The notes below the pieces were generated by a model that ran no database searches, was not told the origin of the DNA, and saw nothing but the letters and a program-made list of their open reading frames with translations. From assembly GCA_012064415.1 (NCBI GenBank), contig SSNU01000114.1:248001-312000 (forward strand): DNA of 64,000 nt, written 5' to 3'. This stretch comes from Gyrodactylus bullatarudis (Eukaryota; Platyhelminthes; Monogenea; Gyrodactylidea; Gyrodactylidae). How positions within the stretch are numbered: the first letter of the stretch is position 1; each line of letters begins with the position of its first letter. The position numbers and the translations under genes were made by a program. Below, piece after piece: positions 28,001 through 43,000 of the stretch.

Positions 28001-31000
28001 GTAAATTATTTTCTTTGTAATACTTCTATTAATAGTGAACATTCAAGAGTTTTATACGAATTATGCACGATAATTTTACGATATATTTCTTCTATCCGTA
28101 TGAGTAAACTTGGATCGAAATATTAAACAAGAAAGGCTGTTTATTTTAAGTCTGTAACCTAAAAATTCAGTCTGAACAAAATCAAGAAATTCAAAGTAAA
28201 AATTCCAAAATTATGTGTTGAACTGAGCAGTTATTAAAAAGCAATTTTAATTTTCATTACGATTTCCAACTTGAGCACCTGTCGATCAATTTCACAAAAG
28301 AAATTTGATAAAAATTACTTTGAAATTAGTGAATTCTACATTGATTTAGACAATCGTCACTTTGAATTTGTCAGTTTCCCTTAAAACTTTTAAAGGACAA
28401 AATAATCTCTAAAAATCAATAGTAAAATGAGAAATATAGCTTATCTGATCTAATAATAATATTGCCACTCTTCTTACTGAATTTTCAATTGAATCGAGGA
28501 ATACTCTGAGAATAATTCAAGAAATACAATAATAATGTAATATAAAGAGACATTTACACCAAGAAAGCCATTTGGATGACCAAAGCCATTCAATAAACCA
28601 TGGTTAAATCAACTCATTCTTGAGATTAAAAATACAACATGTGATTGGCATAGTGATTTAGAATACAAATGCAGTAGCTGAATTAATAAATAAGAATTTC
28701 CTCCAAGTAGAGATAGCAGGCCGTTTCCAATTTATTTATATGCTAGCAAATTTCAAGTTTATCAGAGCGATTAATTTATTTACGTTGCGAAAAATTTTTC
28801 AAACTGTGTTATTATTATTTCACACAAAATATTCCAGTAACTGTAAACAACTGCAAAACTGAATACATCACTAATTTGATTAGAGAAAATGAATAGAGAA
28901 TCAGACAAGACAAAATTTTGATCAAGACTTGTAGATTTGGGAGTTGTTCTAGTGTAAAAAATTAAATTCCCCTATATTCAATGAAACTAGATACAAAGTG
29001 ATCAAGGCAGGAGTTGGTTACAAAAGAGATTTTTGATATTCTTCCACTTATCTCATACATATATTTGTCACCATAAGTGAACTAAACCAGGTCTAGTCAG
29101 TTTGAAGATGATGTTTTATGATTTGGGATATTTGCAAAATTGGTTTCCCATTTGCAGATATAGTTACATGAGTAGGATTCCAGATAATCTTCAATATATT
29201 CGAATTCTTGATGAAAATATCGAGGTTTTTCAACTTCATATCAACCAACTTTAATACCCGTTATGATACTGAAAGGAATTTCTTCAAATTACAATCATTT
29301 GGCTTGCTTTTCGACTAGTTTTTCTATTTTCCTTATATTGACTTTGTGAATTGCAAACTAAAGCTAATTAACTTCTTTAGAACTTTGAGCTGAAATTAAT
29401 TATTGATTAAAACTGGCCGAATGGTCAAAAGAATTTTCTCATGATCGTTTTGAATTTCGATTTCTTGATCTTCTCCAATGCGTGAAAATCAATGAAATTT
29501 CGATAATTCAAAATCCCTCCAAAATCAGACTAACTTTACCAATTATAATTTAAAATTATTCCTTGATAATTTACCTTTTTTTCTTAAATAAATAAAGAGT
29601 TGCAAACTTATTTATTCTGATACTAATCCTAATAATAGACGTGAGTTTACATTCTTTCTTTCCAAAGCAAGTCAATAACCAAAAATGTTTAAGAGATAAA
29701 CATGAAAATGCATTCAGAGTTTATACTTTCTTGTGTTTTACTAGACTTTTTGATTGCTTCATCTTAATAAAGAAATTTGAAAAAAAAGTAATTTACACAT
29801 TTTTAATTGCTGCATAACCAACAGGGCTTACAACTCTTGGAATGTATTGGAAATAACAACATTAGATCGAGATAATATTTTCGATCAATACTAAAGATTC
29901 TAAAGTTTCACTTAACGAAACCAGTTTTCTTAGAATTTATTTCTATCCAAAGAATGACATCTTTATCTAAATGTAAAAAATATGATTTTTCCTTTCCTAG
30001 TTCCACCGAATAGTTTTTGCTCGAAATCAATATTCTCTTGATATAAACTAGGGGTAACTGGATTTATTTGTGGGAAATTTTAACAAATAAAAAACTGGTA
30101 TCAAGTATAATTGCATTTTCACCTAAAATAATTAATTAAAAATGTCAAATTGAAGCACATTAGATGTTATTGATTTTACATAAATATGAAAATATATCTG
30201 TTTGATACATTTTTATTTGGGATGTTCCTTTGAAATAAAATTTAATGTGAGGCATTCCTTATTGTTCATTGATCATAATGTGATTATAATCGATCAAGTC
30301 AATGATCCAGAAGACTGTAGTTATGCAATTTTAAGCTAGTCAAGTTGAGAATCTTTTCAAATTTTGTGCTCAAAGTTTTAATCAATCTAAGAATGAGAGG
30401 TCAGTCAAAACAAAGAAAAGTGAGTTTAACTTTTTTCTTGAATCAGTAGATTCTCTTCTACCTCCAAGACCCAATTCGAATTGAAAAAGAGGAAATTTGG
30501 TGCATTTTCGAAATTAAAAAACGACTTTATTTTGGTTAGATTGAATTTTTTCAGAAATTTACCAAAATTTGCACAACTTATTGGCTTATTTCATTATGGA
30601 ATTCGAAAAATAAATTTCTTCCTAACTTTCCAAAGAAGAGCATTGAGATTTTTGTAAAAAATTTAAATTCTCATATTCATGTCAACTAGCTTTATAAATA
30701 TGTTATAGTCAAATTTGCAATAAAGAAAAAAATGAATGTGGTCAAAAATGTAGTTTACTCTTTTTGAATTCAAACGATTTGGAATTCGCCAATCAATCGA
30801 ATTTTTTCATTTGTAAACTATTGATCTTGGAAGATTATAAAAAAAGAGATAAAGTGCTCTCTTGGGCAGTAATAACAAGAAAATTTCCAGAATATATAAT
30901 TATATATACACTAGACCAGTTGTAATGAATTTATTTGTGAAAAAAATTCAACTTTCTTATCAGCAATGTTCCCTTGTTAAATTATTCATGAGTTTATTAT

Positions 31001-34000
31001 ACTGGGCATATATATAAATTATGCAGAAATTTTTCTCCACTTTTTTCAACATTCTATATGATCCTAGCATGATTCAATAAATAAATTAGTAAAAGCAGAT
31101 TTAATTTGAATATCTAACCAGCCTCTTTGCCTGTTGCTAAAGCCTGCTGTAGCACAATCCAAATATACTTTGAGTAATGATTTCCCATGTACATTTTTAT
31201 CTCTATGATGACCTTAGACAATTTCGTTTATCATATGATAATGACTTGGAGTCTTATGGATGAATTAATGGAAGCTACTTCTCATATACACGTGGTGAGC
31301 TTTGAGAAAATCAAGTTGGAAAGTGCATAGCTTTGAAATTGAATTAGCCTCTCCAGTCCGCCCGCCACCCTTGTCCAGTTCTATTTTATTCTACGGGGGA
31401 GGTTGGGTGGGGAAGATCAACAAAACAAAATATCTCTCAAAATCAATAAAATCTTGAGGACAATGAGGAGAGAATAGCTAAATTTGGTCGACTGGAGGGA
31501 GTAAACAAATGTTTGTACTCCTTAAGTTGGATTTCAAATAGCCCAGCCAAAGTACAGAATGGCCAGATCTATCATGAGATACTTTGATTCCAGTTTATTG
31601 CTCAGATGTGCTCAAATTCTATAGAAATTCTACTACTTGAGGAATCTCAAAAAAAATTGTCTCATAAAATTTATACAGTTTCTTTTTAATCGATGGGAAT
31701 AATTTCAGTCTCTACTTCTTTCCAAAGTGTGAGGACGCTTGATACTTTTATCCATTCATAACTTGAGAGATGAAGAAATAGTTTTGCATTGCATGACTGT
31801 TCCCATTAAAATGAGACCCAAGTATATCAACTCAAATCGAGTGCATATATTTGAAATATGATAGAAATGTATTCTAATTTCTTGAGAGGGAAATGAGGAC
31901 AATTATTTCAATTTAGTTATTATTATTTCAGGATTAGTAATTAACCCTTTGCTTTTCCTTCTAAAACGATAACTAAAATATTCTTGGAATACTCTCTATG
32001 TTCCTAATTAGAATTTATTAACCTACAAGAATCATTAAGATGATAATTCTGATCGGTTAAAGAACGTTTTTTACTTGAAAAAAAATCATAATTTTGTTTA
32101 TCTGATCATTTATTTCATATGGATAGGCGATTTTAGAAATTTTGGAAAATTTCGTCAGTCTAATCTCTACTAATCATTAGAGTGGGCCAAAATTTTCAAC
32201 TTTTCCCAGCCATAATCACATTTTGAAGATGATCGAAAACTGAGCATTTTTTCTATAAAACCATACGTTTTCGAGTTTGTTCTGACATACGAAATCTCGA
32301 TTGAAAATGACGCGCCAAGATTTTTTCGATGAATTTCACTACGAGAATGGTCAAAATTAAGATTTTTGAATAGAAATAGTAAAATTGAGTATTTTTTCAC
32401 ATGTTGAGAGAAATTTCAAAGAAATTAGATAGAAAAATGGAATTTTTGTATATCAGAACATGAAAATTTTTGATTTTCAAAAATGTGTTTTTCTCGGGAA
32501 AAATAAAAAAAATTGTACTAGCCTATAAATATCATTATCGGTATTTTATTCTTGACAGAGGAATAGAGTAACAGAAAACAATCTGGGTAAACAAATTGTC
32601 TCTGCTAACTGTGGAAAGAAGAAAGGAGTAGACCAGTGGAATCATAATCGTAATTTTGCTTTTCTCTCTTGCTAGTAAATTTTAGGAAACAGTTTTAACT
32701 CTGGGTTGGAAACCAAAGAGGCAAAGATAAGGGATAAATTAGTGTATAGAAATTAAAATATCATCACAGGGAAAGGTAATAAAAAAGAATCCTTTTAGCC
32801 TCTCCCCATATGTACATATTGTTCCCATTGTTTGGCTACATCCTGTCCAGAGTATGATAAAATAAAAGAAATTCCAAGTTATAAATTGAGATTCATAGGA
32901 ATCCTTTCTCTATTAGTAGGGTTGGAAATTAGTCTAATGAACAAGATCTGAAATTTATTAAAAATGTAGAACTTTAAAACAATAAGACAGAAAAGCCGAA
33001 CATGCTGAATCTGGTCTAATGCATAACTTCACTATCGTTTGGAAGTCGAATTTCGATTTTTTGATCATTTTCACTACTTGAAAATTGAGGAAATTTTGAA
33101 AAATCTTAATCCCTTCGAAATGTTGGATCTTCCGAGAATATGTCGGCGATATTTGGCCTTCTTGTCTTATTGTGATCCTGAAAATCAACTTTTGATCACC
33201 CACTTACTTTGAAATCAATAAAAATGGGTTTTTAGCGCCAAATCAAAATTTGAAAATTAACCATACTTTTCATAGAAATAATTTTTTCTTCACATCGTAA
33301 AAGTGGATAACAAAAAATCTTTAGCGTATCTTCAGGGTGTATTCAGAATATTAATTTGGCGTGAAAAACTGATCATAGCGTGTCCGATAATTTAAACTCG
33401 TTTCTTGTAGTAAAATTCATTGAAAATCCTACATCTTCAATCAATTCATGTCTTATCCTACACTCTAAATGGACACAACTAATCGTATTTCATTGCTACA
33501 TTTAGTTCGGTTATGATGACAATTTCAATGATATTTTTTATCTCTACAATGAGATCTAAACTACCAAGAAATAAAAAATATAAAACTTCCTTTGCATTTT
33601 TGATGTTATTTTCAACTTTTCCTTCCTGTAGTTGGAGATATTCTAAAAGATTTATTATCACTGGAATAAAACAGGCTACCTACCAGATTGTACAGAATAC
33701 AGTCGGTGATAAATATTTTGCATTCAATCATGGAAGAATGATATGATAGATTAAGAGAGTTTTTAATGCCAGTGTCACAAATGATTGAAGCCAAAATCCT
33801 GAAATTAAAAAGGTTTTGAAACAAGGATCACTCAATAGACCCTTAAATTTCTTTTTCATCAATGTTTTTTCTAATTTTCTATCTAAAACGTAAAAATACA
33901 GATGTTAAAAGAGCAATTGAAACAAATTTGTTTCTTCTAGAATAGCAGTGCAAATTTCTGTCAATTTCTTAACCAGGAAATTTTAGAGAATTAATCCCTT

Positions 34001-37000
34001 CAGTTCACATAACTAATGAGCTTGTACAATGAACTGGCAAATAGACTGATTCAATCAAGTTATACACTGTTATATATCCTAATATATAATTTTGAAATCT
34101 TTGATGTTCGCTTTATCTCTACGATTATCTTACTCTATAATTTTCCCATAAAATGTCTCTTGGGGTTTCATTCACGTCATTTCGAATCATTACCGAATTT
34201 CTTTCTTTCCCTTTTTCTGCCTTCAATCTATGATACGTTTATGATTAAAAGTTTATTTGTTACTATCCAAATAAACCGAATGGCTTATACAATAGTAAAC
34301 CGATCTGTTTTGTTGTTGAGAAAGTTGGCCCATTTCTAGTTCATGGAATAGTAAAGAAATTCAAGATACAATAAAAGAAAATGAGTCTGAATTCCTTTGT
34401 ATATTGAAAAAGACGTCTTTTATATGATGAATTCAAAAACTTTCTAATGGTACATTCTATAGATAAATTAACCGATCAATTTGGGATTAAGGTGATAAAT
34501 GATTTAACAATAATACGTTGTATTTTATTTGAAATAAAATAAAGATTTGTATGATGTTGTGTATACTTAAAACAATGCATATTAGTTATCGATTTAGAAC
34601 GAATGAACTTTATTTTATAAATGAAATTAATCCCTAACTAGAGTATGATAATTCTTTAAACTGGATGAGAGTTTACAATAGGAACCTCATGTTTACTCTT
34701 TATAAACTGTATAAGAATCTAAAAGTAATGGGTAGAGTGTACTCAAGATTATTCTATCTACTTTTTCGATTGTTTTGAAAAGATGAAAACGATCCTTCAG
34801 AATCCAGGTAATCTTTGTGTAATTCAATTTATTACATATTCGATAGCTAGTAAATTCATATGAGAATAAAAACAAAACTTTTAATTCTAATATGCTTCTG
34901 TTGGTTGTAGATTTGGCAGCAAGATGAAGAGAACAGTTTAAAAAATAAATGAAAAAAGCAAACAAGAAAAATACTTCTCAGACGTTTAGAAGTCGTTTTC
35001 TCATACACGTTGGGAAAGTTGAAGCATTAGTTGCATCTATAGAAGGAAAAAACAAAACAATCCTATTATTATGCACTTAAATGAAGTTCTTCTTTTCTGC
35101 CTTGAGATGTTGGGATAAGAAAAAGCCAGTGAAGACAAAATCAATAGACATTAATTACACGTTTTCTTATTTCTAACGCATGAGGCTGATTAAAATCAAT
35201 CAATACAGGAGTATTCTATTCGTGCACTATTCGAAGATCAAGAGTAATTGTTCCTTTAACTCAAGAAAAGATTATACAATTGATAATCAAACAGATTGAA
35301 TCTTGAGATAAATCAGATAAGTTTTCTTGGATAACACACCCTATGATAATCCCTCCTCTAGTCCAGATACTTCAGAACCTTCAAGAACCTCAAAGAAGAA
35401 CAATGAGATAATCCCCACGAAACCAGATCAAGATATTTTCTTCTTGAAGCATGAGAAGTATCGTGAATACATGAGAAAAATGTTCAATAACCCAAAGCTC
35501 AGACGAACCAAAAGACTCATCATTAATCAGACTGGTCCCCTATTTTTTAAAGTTGAATTTAAAAGAAATCGAATTCTCTTCTACAATGGTCTTTGTAGCA
35601 TTGAGTTCTTTTCACTCAAACAAATAATTCTGTACATCTGGATTAAGGTGTATGAGGAATAAATGTAGAAAAAGACACAAAACTTGAAAAATTCATTCAA
35701 AAAATCATTTTGATCAGCGGAAAAGGTCAGTTCATTCGAAAATGAAATGCTCATCGAAAATCGTACCAGTCAATTTGAAATATCTGATAACCTGCTAATA
35801 ATAATCTGTTGAGATAAAATCCTAGTTTAGAAGATAAACTCACGAAAAAGGATAGAGAGACTAGTTCTATTGATTTTCTGATTAATAGAATAAAGATGCA
35901 CCCGAGAGTTCAAAAAAAGTTACTCTTCTGTTGTGATACAATTTTAATATCAACAGAAATATACTGTCTATATATGTGTAAGCAAGATATTGAATGATAA
36001 TTCCCAAACATCTTCAAATGCAATGCAGCGAGGAACAGGAAAATGTATACGCTTAGTAATTATAATGCATCTTACACTAAGTCTGTTTATAATAATAAAA
36101 TGTCAATCTTTGTGGAAGGGAATAAGGAGAGACCGTCTTCCGACTTGAAATTTTCATCAATATCAATATATTAATTTTATTCATTCCCAAATCAACTATA
36201 TGGATATTCAGGTTATTGTAACTATGAATGACTTTTTTCAGCTGTTTTTTAAGCCTAGATGTGTGTTATTTTTAGACCTTATTCTCAACTAACCATGCAT
36301 GATTTTGTAACGAAACGTCTGATAAAAGGTTGGTTATAAACCAAATAAATTTACTTTTACTAACTTGTTTATTGAATTTTTTTAATTCCATCATAGATCA
36401 GAAAATTTATTCAGTATATAACCCACAGTCATTTTAACAACTTATTATTATTCATTCAAGCCTGAGAAAATACTTGGTATTCAACCCATTCGATAGGAAA
36501 TTTATTAATCTCCTGGAATGCGCAAAGATCTTGAATCTATCATTCGTCAAACTAATTCAAAGAAAATTGATATTTTTCAAAAAAAATACTTTTTTTAAAA
36601 CGTTTTTTTGAAAACCTACTCCACAGGGTTATAGGTTAAAAGTAAGATAAATATTATAGAGTAATCATTCTTGTAAAATTCAAATATGCAATCGACTATC
36701 CGCTAAAGCTACAAAGATAGCCTGCTTTTGACCCATTTTTTGATCAATAACTTCTGAACCAAAAATTTACAAAGCAATGATTTAAGGAGAATAACTATCA
36801 ACAAAATTTATCTAAAATGGAATTTTTTTGAAACTTTTAACATGTAATAAAAAGATCAAAAAAATATGATCAATAGTAAAGCTTTTTGTTGAGATAAATC
36901 TCTTTAAGTGTCCACAAATGCTATTTAAGTATGATGTTTTAAACTCCCCCATTAGCAAACATTGAGTAGTAAACATTCACTTTTCATTATAAAAATATAT

Positions 37001-40000
37001 TGATTGATCATGCGAAACATCAATATATATTGATACACTACTTTGGTTTAGAATTTTAAGGCCAGATTTTCATTCGACTTATTCTAGCGACTATGAAGAG
37101 AAGAGAATCAATAAATTCTACCAAATTAAAGTAAATCTTTATGTCATAATATAGTGTATGCATTTCTAGGGTGGATGGGAGTTGGTAAAATTTGATTTAT
37201 ATCCTCATTCCTGACAAGACGACAAAACGTTCAGGGAATGCGAAGCAATCCAAATTGAATACTGTGAATTTGAAATGAAGAGAACAAGACAAAAAACTTT
37301 CCAAATTGAAATATTATAGTGTAGGAAAAGATTTTATAGAGTCCACCATTTGATAAATGAGAATCCCTTTGTATATGTAAAAGATAAGATGGTCTCTATG
37401 TATGCATATGCAAGATAATATTAACCACACATTAATCAATATATGGTACTTCATGGTTTATTCAGCAGGACTCGGAAGAACTACCTCTCATTAATCAATG
37501 GTGCTTAAAGATATTATGCATTCAATAACTATGAATGTACAGCTATTCTCAATGAATTTGAGTATTTATGATCTTTAAAAAAATCTCAAAAGTTATTTTT
37601 CAGGATTACCAAAGAAACCAACCATCACTATTCAGATTTTTTTAGAATTATCAACTTGAACTGATCAAACAGTAAAAATGGTGGAAAAGTAGAATTTTGT
37701 TTGAGACCATGCTGAAGAAAGGAAATTTTTGTAGAGATCATAAAATTTCCAAATTCATCGAGAATAGCTTTACATAGTACGTGAGAAATTATTAGTATCT
37801 GAACATCTGAATGTCTCTCATCAAGTAATATTAATTAATTTAAGTAAATATAAGCAATTAAAAGATAAAGAAGAGATATAAAATTTTGTCAGAGAAAGAT
37901 TGTCTTCATCAAACCAAATCTATGTGTTCAGAGAAATCCTCAAATTAGCCTGAACCATGTCAGCTATTAATTGGAGAATTTCTTGTTCAAATCAATTTCA
38001 ACTGATGAACCTTTGGGAATTCTACATTGGGTTGATAAAAATTTATGCAGATATTCTGGATAAATTACATGAATCGTTTATACCCAAGAAAACCGATACC
38101 CAAAACCCGAAATAACGATGAAAAACTTTTCATAAAAGTAGAAACTGGCAATTAATTTTGAACCAAAACTAACTAGCAACTTCTTCTTCGTTTGTGTCAC
38201 CTGGAATGTAATCCCTAGAATCGGTTAGATCAACCTCGTATAGACTCGTTGTCATTCGTTGACTGGTGAATAAATTCAGCTCTGATGAGTAAATATCCCA
38301 GAATAAATTCCGAATAGGTATCGGTTCACTGGCACATGAAATTAGATCATCCTCAATATTTCCTAGATCTCCGTCGAGATTCGTAATCTCCTGTGATCCA
38401 CGATTATCCTTTAAGAAGGGATTCTCACGAATTGGCAAATCACACAAGAGTAGACTCCTAGTAGGTTTAGGACTCTTCTCGAAAGTTTCATCAAATTTCA
38501 CTTCACCAGCATCTGAATCGAGGGATTTCTCCTTGACTAAAGGCCCTCTACTGGTTTCCATAGTGTCTCCAATCATTTCCGATTTATGCGGAGAAGTAAA
38601 GGTAACATTTGTTATGGCTATCGGCCTACTTGCATTCTCGACTTGATGGGGATGTCCTTTTGTCATGATCGGGGAAGTTGGATTATCTAGACTGGTCGAT
38701 GAGGACTCCTTGAGAAATTCCTTTTTCTTGTTAATCTTTTTGATGCTCTCTGCATGGGTGTTCTCATCTTCCACGATTTCGATGACTGCCTCTTTGAAGG
38801 AGGTGAGGAATTTGGAGACGGGAGAGTTTGAGAAAAACGACGTAGACATGTTCTTATCACATTTTAGACTTATCCCATTCAAAGCTCATTCATTTTGTTA
38901 TTTTTTTTTATATACAAAAGAAAAATTAAAATTACACTTGATTTTCATTGGTTAACCTCTTCGGCCAATCAGAGTTAAAGGGATGCATAAAATTAAATTC
39001 AAATCTAAACTTACTATTTTTTTTCAATGAATTCGACCTATTCTCATCTTCAGGACTGTTCATTGAGCCGAATATGTTTTCGTGTAAAGCTTCTAGGCGC
39101 TGAAGCTGCGGCTCTTTAGCTGAGAGTATCGATGAATTTTGCTAGAGATATAAAAAAATGCGCATTTAAATTATGTGAATGTTGTTTAATACGACCTATC
39201 ACCAAATAAGAGGGGATTTACAATCAGTTTTAGAGGAGAAATTTAAAAAAGTTAATCAAAAATGCAAATCTTGGATAACATGGGATTATGCCTCTATCCA
39301 TTTTTCTTTTCTAGGAATTAGAAACTGTATATACTACGTACAGTATACTGTAATGGTAATTTGATTTATAAGACTTTTCAGACTGGCAGAAAGAAGAGTG
39401 TGTGAAAAACACTCTTCTCGTGTCCCATAGTTCTTTGGAAACTGAGAATATAGTCAATAGAAATGTACATAGATAATGTAACAGTTTAAAGAGCAGCATA
39501 GTAATAAATGCATCATTCAGAGTATGATGGGCGAGTGTGGGCAGGAAGAGTTGTCTATAATTTGAATGAATTCATACGAGCAATGCAGAGAAATTAAATC
39601 AGGATTTTATCTCATACATATTTATGTACACAGATATACATATTATACACTACTGGATTGAAATTCTCAAGAAGGTATATCGCATCTGTCTGTCTATCTA
39701 GTATTATTTTGTAGAATCATTTCTACCTGATCTCAGTTCCATGATTGTTGTCTAATTAATGTCGCCTAATTAGATAAGATATGAATGGGAAAGCATCACT
39801 ATACTATATTCAGATTGAATTCATATCATCATTCATAGAAGTAATGATTTCCTCGTAAAAAATGCCGAAAGAGGATGGGATTTGTTAGAGAGTGAAAATT
39901 TCAGTCAATAAAACAACAAACTTCAGATTGAAATTTCAGATATCCCGGGGCAAATGGGTTGTCACTATCAACCTGTTCTTCATACATCTAGTTTAAAAGG

Positions 40001-43000
40001 GGTAAATGAACCAAATAAAGATCACTAAATATCAACCACATTCATCAGTGGGCTACATACAGCTATTCTCAATGAATTTTCTCAAGATTTTTTGGAAACC
40101 GAATAAAATTAGAGATATTTTAAAATTTGAATTGGCGCGATATTTCCATTTGTTATTTTTCAGGATCATCATTAGACGAAGAAATCACAATTCAATTTTT
40201 AAAAGAGCCGTCAGTTTGAACGGGCTAAATACAAAAACAATAGCTAGGGTGATTAACATGGGGTATTTAGATATAATGGGATATACCAATATATATGGTC
40301 AAACACAATAGGTCATTCAAACGTTTAATCTGTATTAATACCTATTTTTCCACGCTCAAAATGTTTTGAAGAAGATTTAGTGTTCACTATCTTGAATAGT
40401 ATTTGTATGATCTTTGCCAGCTCGATAGATGTGAGGTTCTTTGCTAGTACAAATTTTATCATGCAAACTATTGATGAGTACATAGATGAAATACAAGTCT
40501 TCCGACTATAGCTGTTGAAGGAACACATCAAAAGTCCTCAATGAAAAAAGTACTTTTAATGTCAGCTGGTATTACGGGACAGAAAAAATTTCTTCCAATA
40601 GCAATAATTATTAACGAATTTCAAATAAATATGGCAATCTAACTGAAATTTATGTACCTTCTATTACAATTAGCCAAATTCCTTAAATTTTATACTATAG
40701 CAAGGAACCTCATACCTATCGAGTTGGCAAAGATCATACAAATACTATTCAAGATAGTGAACACTCAAACATCTTTAAAAAATAGGTATTTATACAGATT
40801 AAACGTTCGAATGACCTATTGTGTTTGACCATATATATTGGCATATCCCATTCTATATAAATACTTCTCTACCCCAGATATTAATGCTGATCATATTTCC
40901 ATTGTTTTTGGAAATACCTCGAATATCACCTATTATGCTTGATCTGACCTATTGTTTTTGCATTTACACCTAATTTTTAAACAGAAAAAATGGTCATAAA
41001 ATAGGAAGTAGACGATAATAGATATTGTTTCCTAGAATCTCAACGAACATTCAGTCAAAAATAATATTTCTCCTAAATCAGTGAAAGTTTTGGTTACCAA
41101 AAATCTTTAGAAAACTTTGATGAAAGAATAAGATTTTTGTAAATTCTCAAATTCATCGAGAATAGCTGGCATTTGTAATATTACTCAATGAGACCCAAGT
41201 AAAATATCAGCTGATGAGAGAACTAGTCGTCAGCAAATGGAAATGAAGCAGATTGATTTGTTTCATTAATTCGTTGAGTACTTACTTCATGGTACAGCTC
41301 TCAAATGCTTTATTAGCCATATTTGATCGTTTTTAGACTCATGGGACTTAATTAACCTCAAAGAGAAGTACATTATGAATGAAATAATTTCGAAAATTAG
41401 AGAATTTAAGATGTCTGATGAAAAATAAATTGGACTAGAATTTCTCGATGGACTAAAGACTGATCAATAGAATAGCAACATAAATTTCTTAAATCTTATG
41501 GTTGATAGAGGAGAGTGAAAAATGTTATTTACCTTTATTTGAGCACTCATTGATTCCTGATCGAACAAATCACCCAGCATTGCTCTTTTGGTGAGGAATC
41601 TGTTTATATCTTCAAGTAGTTTGGCATTATTCTTGATATCATCGCGTAGACTTGTGATGAGACTTTCATTGGAAAGTTTTCTATCCATAGACGCAGAATG
41701 TAATTTTCCATCATACTAGAAAAGAATTGAGAAAAAAAAATTGTAAATTTTAAGCAAATCAAAGATGTAATTTATCATTAGAAATTAGTAATTAACTTCG
41801 TAGACTTTTGGAAAAACACAAATGAATTTCTAATACCCCTTTCTAAGGTACTCATAATTTATCAGGTCAAATAGGACAGATGCAGAAATATGATACAACG
41901 GCTGATTGTTACCTGACCAGAAAAACTCAATGTTTTCTCGACTCAACTCAAAAAATTGAGCGAATCTTTCAAATTGAACATGTTTTTCTAATGTTGAGGG
42001 AGAATTCGATAATCTCATGTGTTGTCCAATAACTTACTCCTTTAATTATATGATCTAAATCGGAATTTTGATTCAATGCAAGGAACTTGGCGAAATTCGC
42101 CTGGGTCTGCTGGGAAAAGTGGGTTTCAATCTGCAAGTCTTTAATTTTTCTATGAAGAGCCATTGTTTCTTTGACATTTTTCAACAAATTCGGATTGTTA
42201 TTAAGACTGGCAAGGGAAATCTTTGTAATATCCATAGTTTTCAAGGCTAAAAGGCCATCCTCAATTGTCTTGAGATCTTTCTGACGACGTCTCACAGATT
42301 CCTGCGACTCATTCAATAACGATCGCACGGTAGTTACAATTCCAATGTGATCTTGCTCATTACTTCCAAGATGATTGATTAGGTCCTCACAGCGCCAGAG
42401 ATGTTTATTGAGCTCTTCCTTGGAGTTCTATTAACGAGAAAGAAATTTGTACAATAATTGCACAGAGAAATTAACCTCAAAACTTGAGCTCTTCAAATAT
42501 TTACATTGTCGGCATGAACATTTATGAAAAGAATAACATATGCTCAGCACAAGTTTTCAAAGCCACTTGAAATTTAAAGAGTTTTGATTCGTTGAAATTT
42601 TCTCTCACTCTACAACGTAACAAGAGAAACGGTTGAGAATTAAAGTGGTCAGACCTATAATTAAAGATTCTAATCAATGATGATTACTAATCATAGGACA
42701 AATCTGACTGCGACTATGTCGGCAGATAATAATTTTAATAACAATCAAGGAATCCAATACTGGTTAATGATTTATAAACAGAGAGGCCAATGAATTTGTT
42801 AATGCTTAGTAAATTCTATACAGAGAATTTGCACTTTGAACATTATTTTATTATATTCATTGAGTGAAACTTTATCCAAAAGTTTGATGAATAAAATAAG
42901 TGAGGAAAGATAGATGAAAGATAAAAATTCAATTAAGAAAAGCCACTCAAATTTCTCGAGAAATGTCTTTACTTTATTCTTTTTTTATTTCATAACATCT

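Larger units (their letters stand above)
27317..38200. other. Large dystrophin intron
   Basis: This is the largest intron segment (11.7 kb counting from 39015). It is AT-rich and holds the MITE at 37540-37770, dispersed repeats at 32181-32515 and 33000-33310, and a coding-like plus-strand frame at 35327-35662. Elsewhere (27.4-32.1 kb, 33.4-35.3 kb and 35.7-37.5 kb) I see only short frames without coding character. Around 31350-31410 there is a locally GC-rich patch of no evident function. Confidence 0.6.

Noticed and set aside
31340..31410. Locally GC-rich patch as a promoter or CpG island
   Set aside because: It is under 80 bp and lacks core promoter motifs or an adjacent exon.
38169..38882. 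Treating 38169-38882 as a 237-residue gene from its first in-frame codon
   Set aside because: The first codon is TTG; the first ATG is at 38849, and the phase-1 donor at 38200 makes an alternative first exon more likely than a stand-alone gene.
41830..42018. Minus-strand frame of 62 codons between two dystrophin exons
   Set aside because: The flanking exons already join in phase 0, no good acceptor precedes the frame and it does not resemble spectrin repeats.
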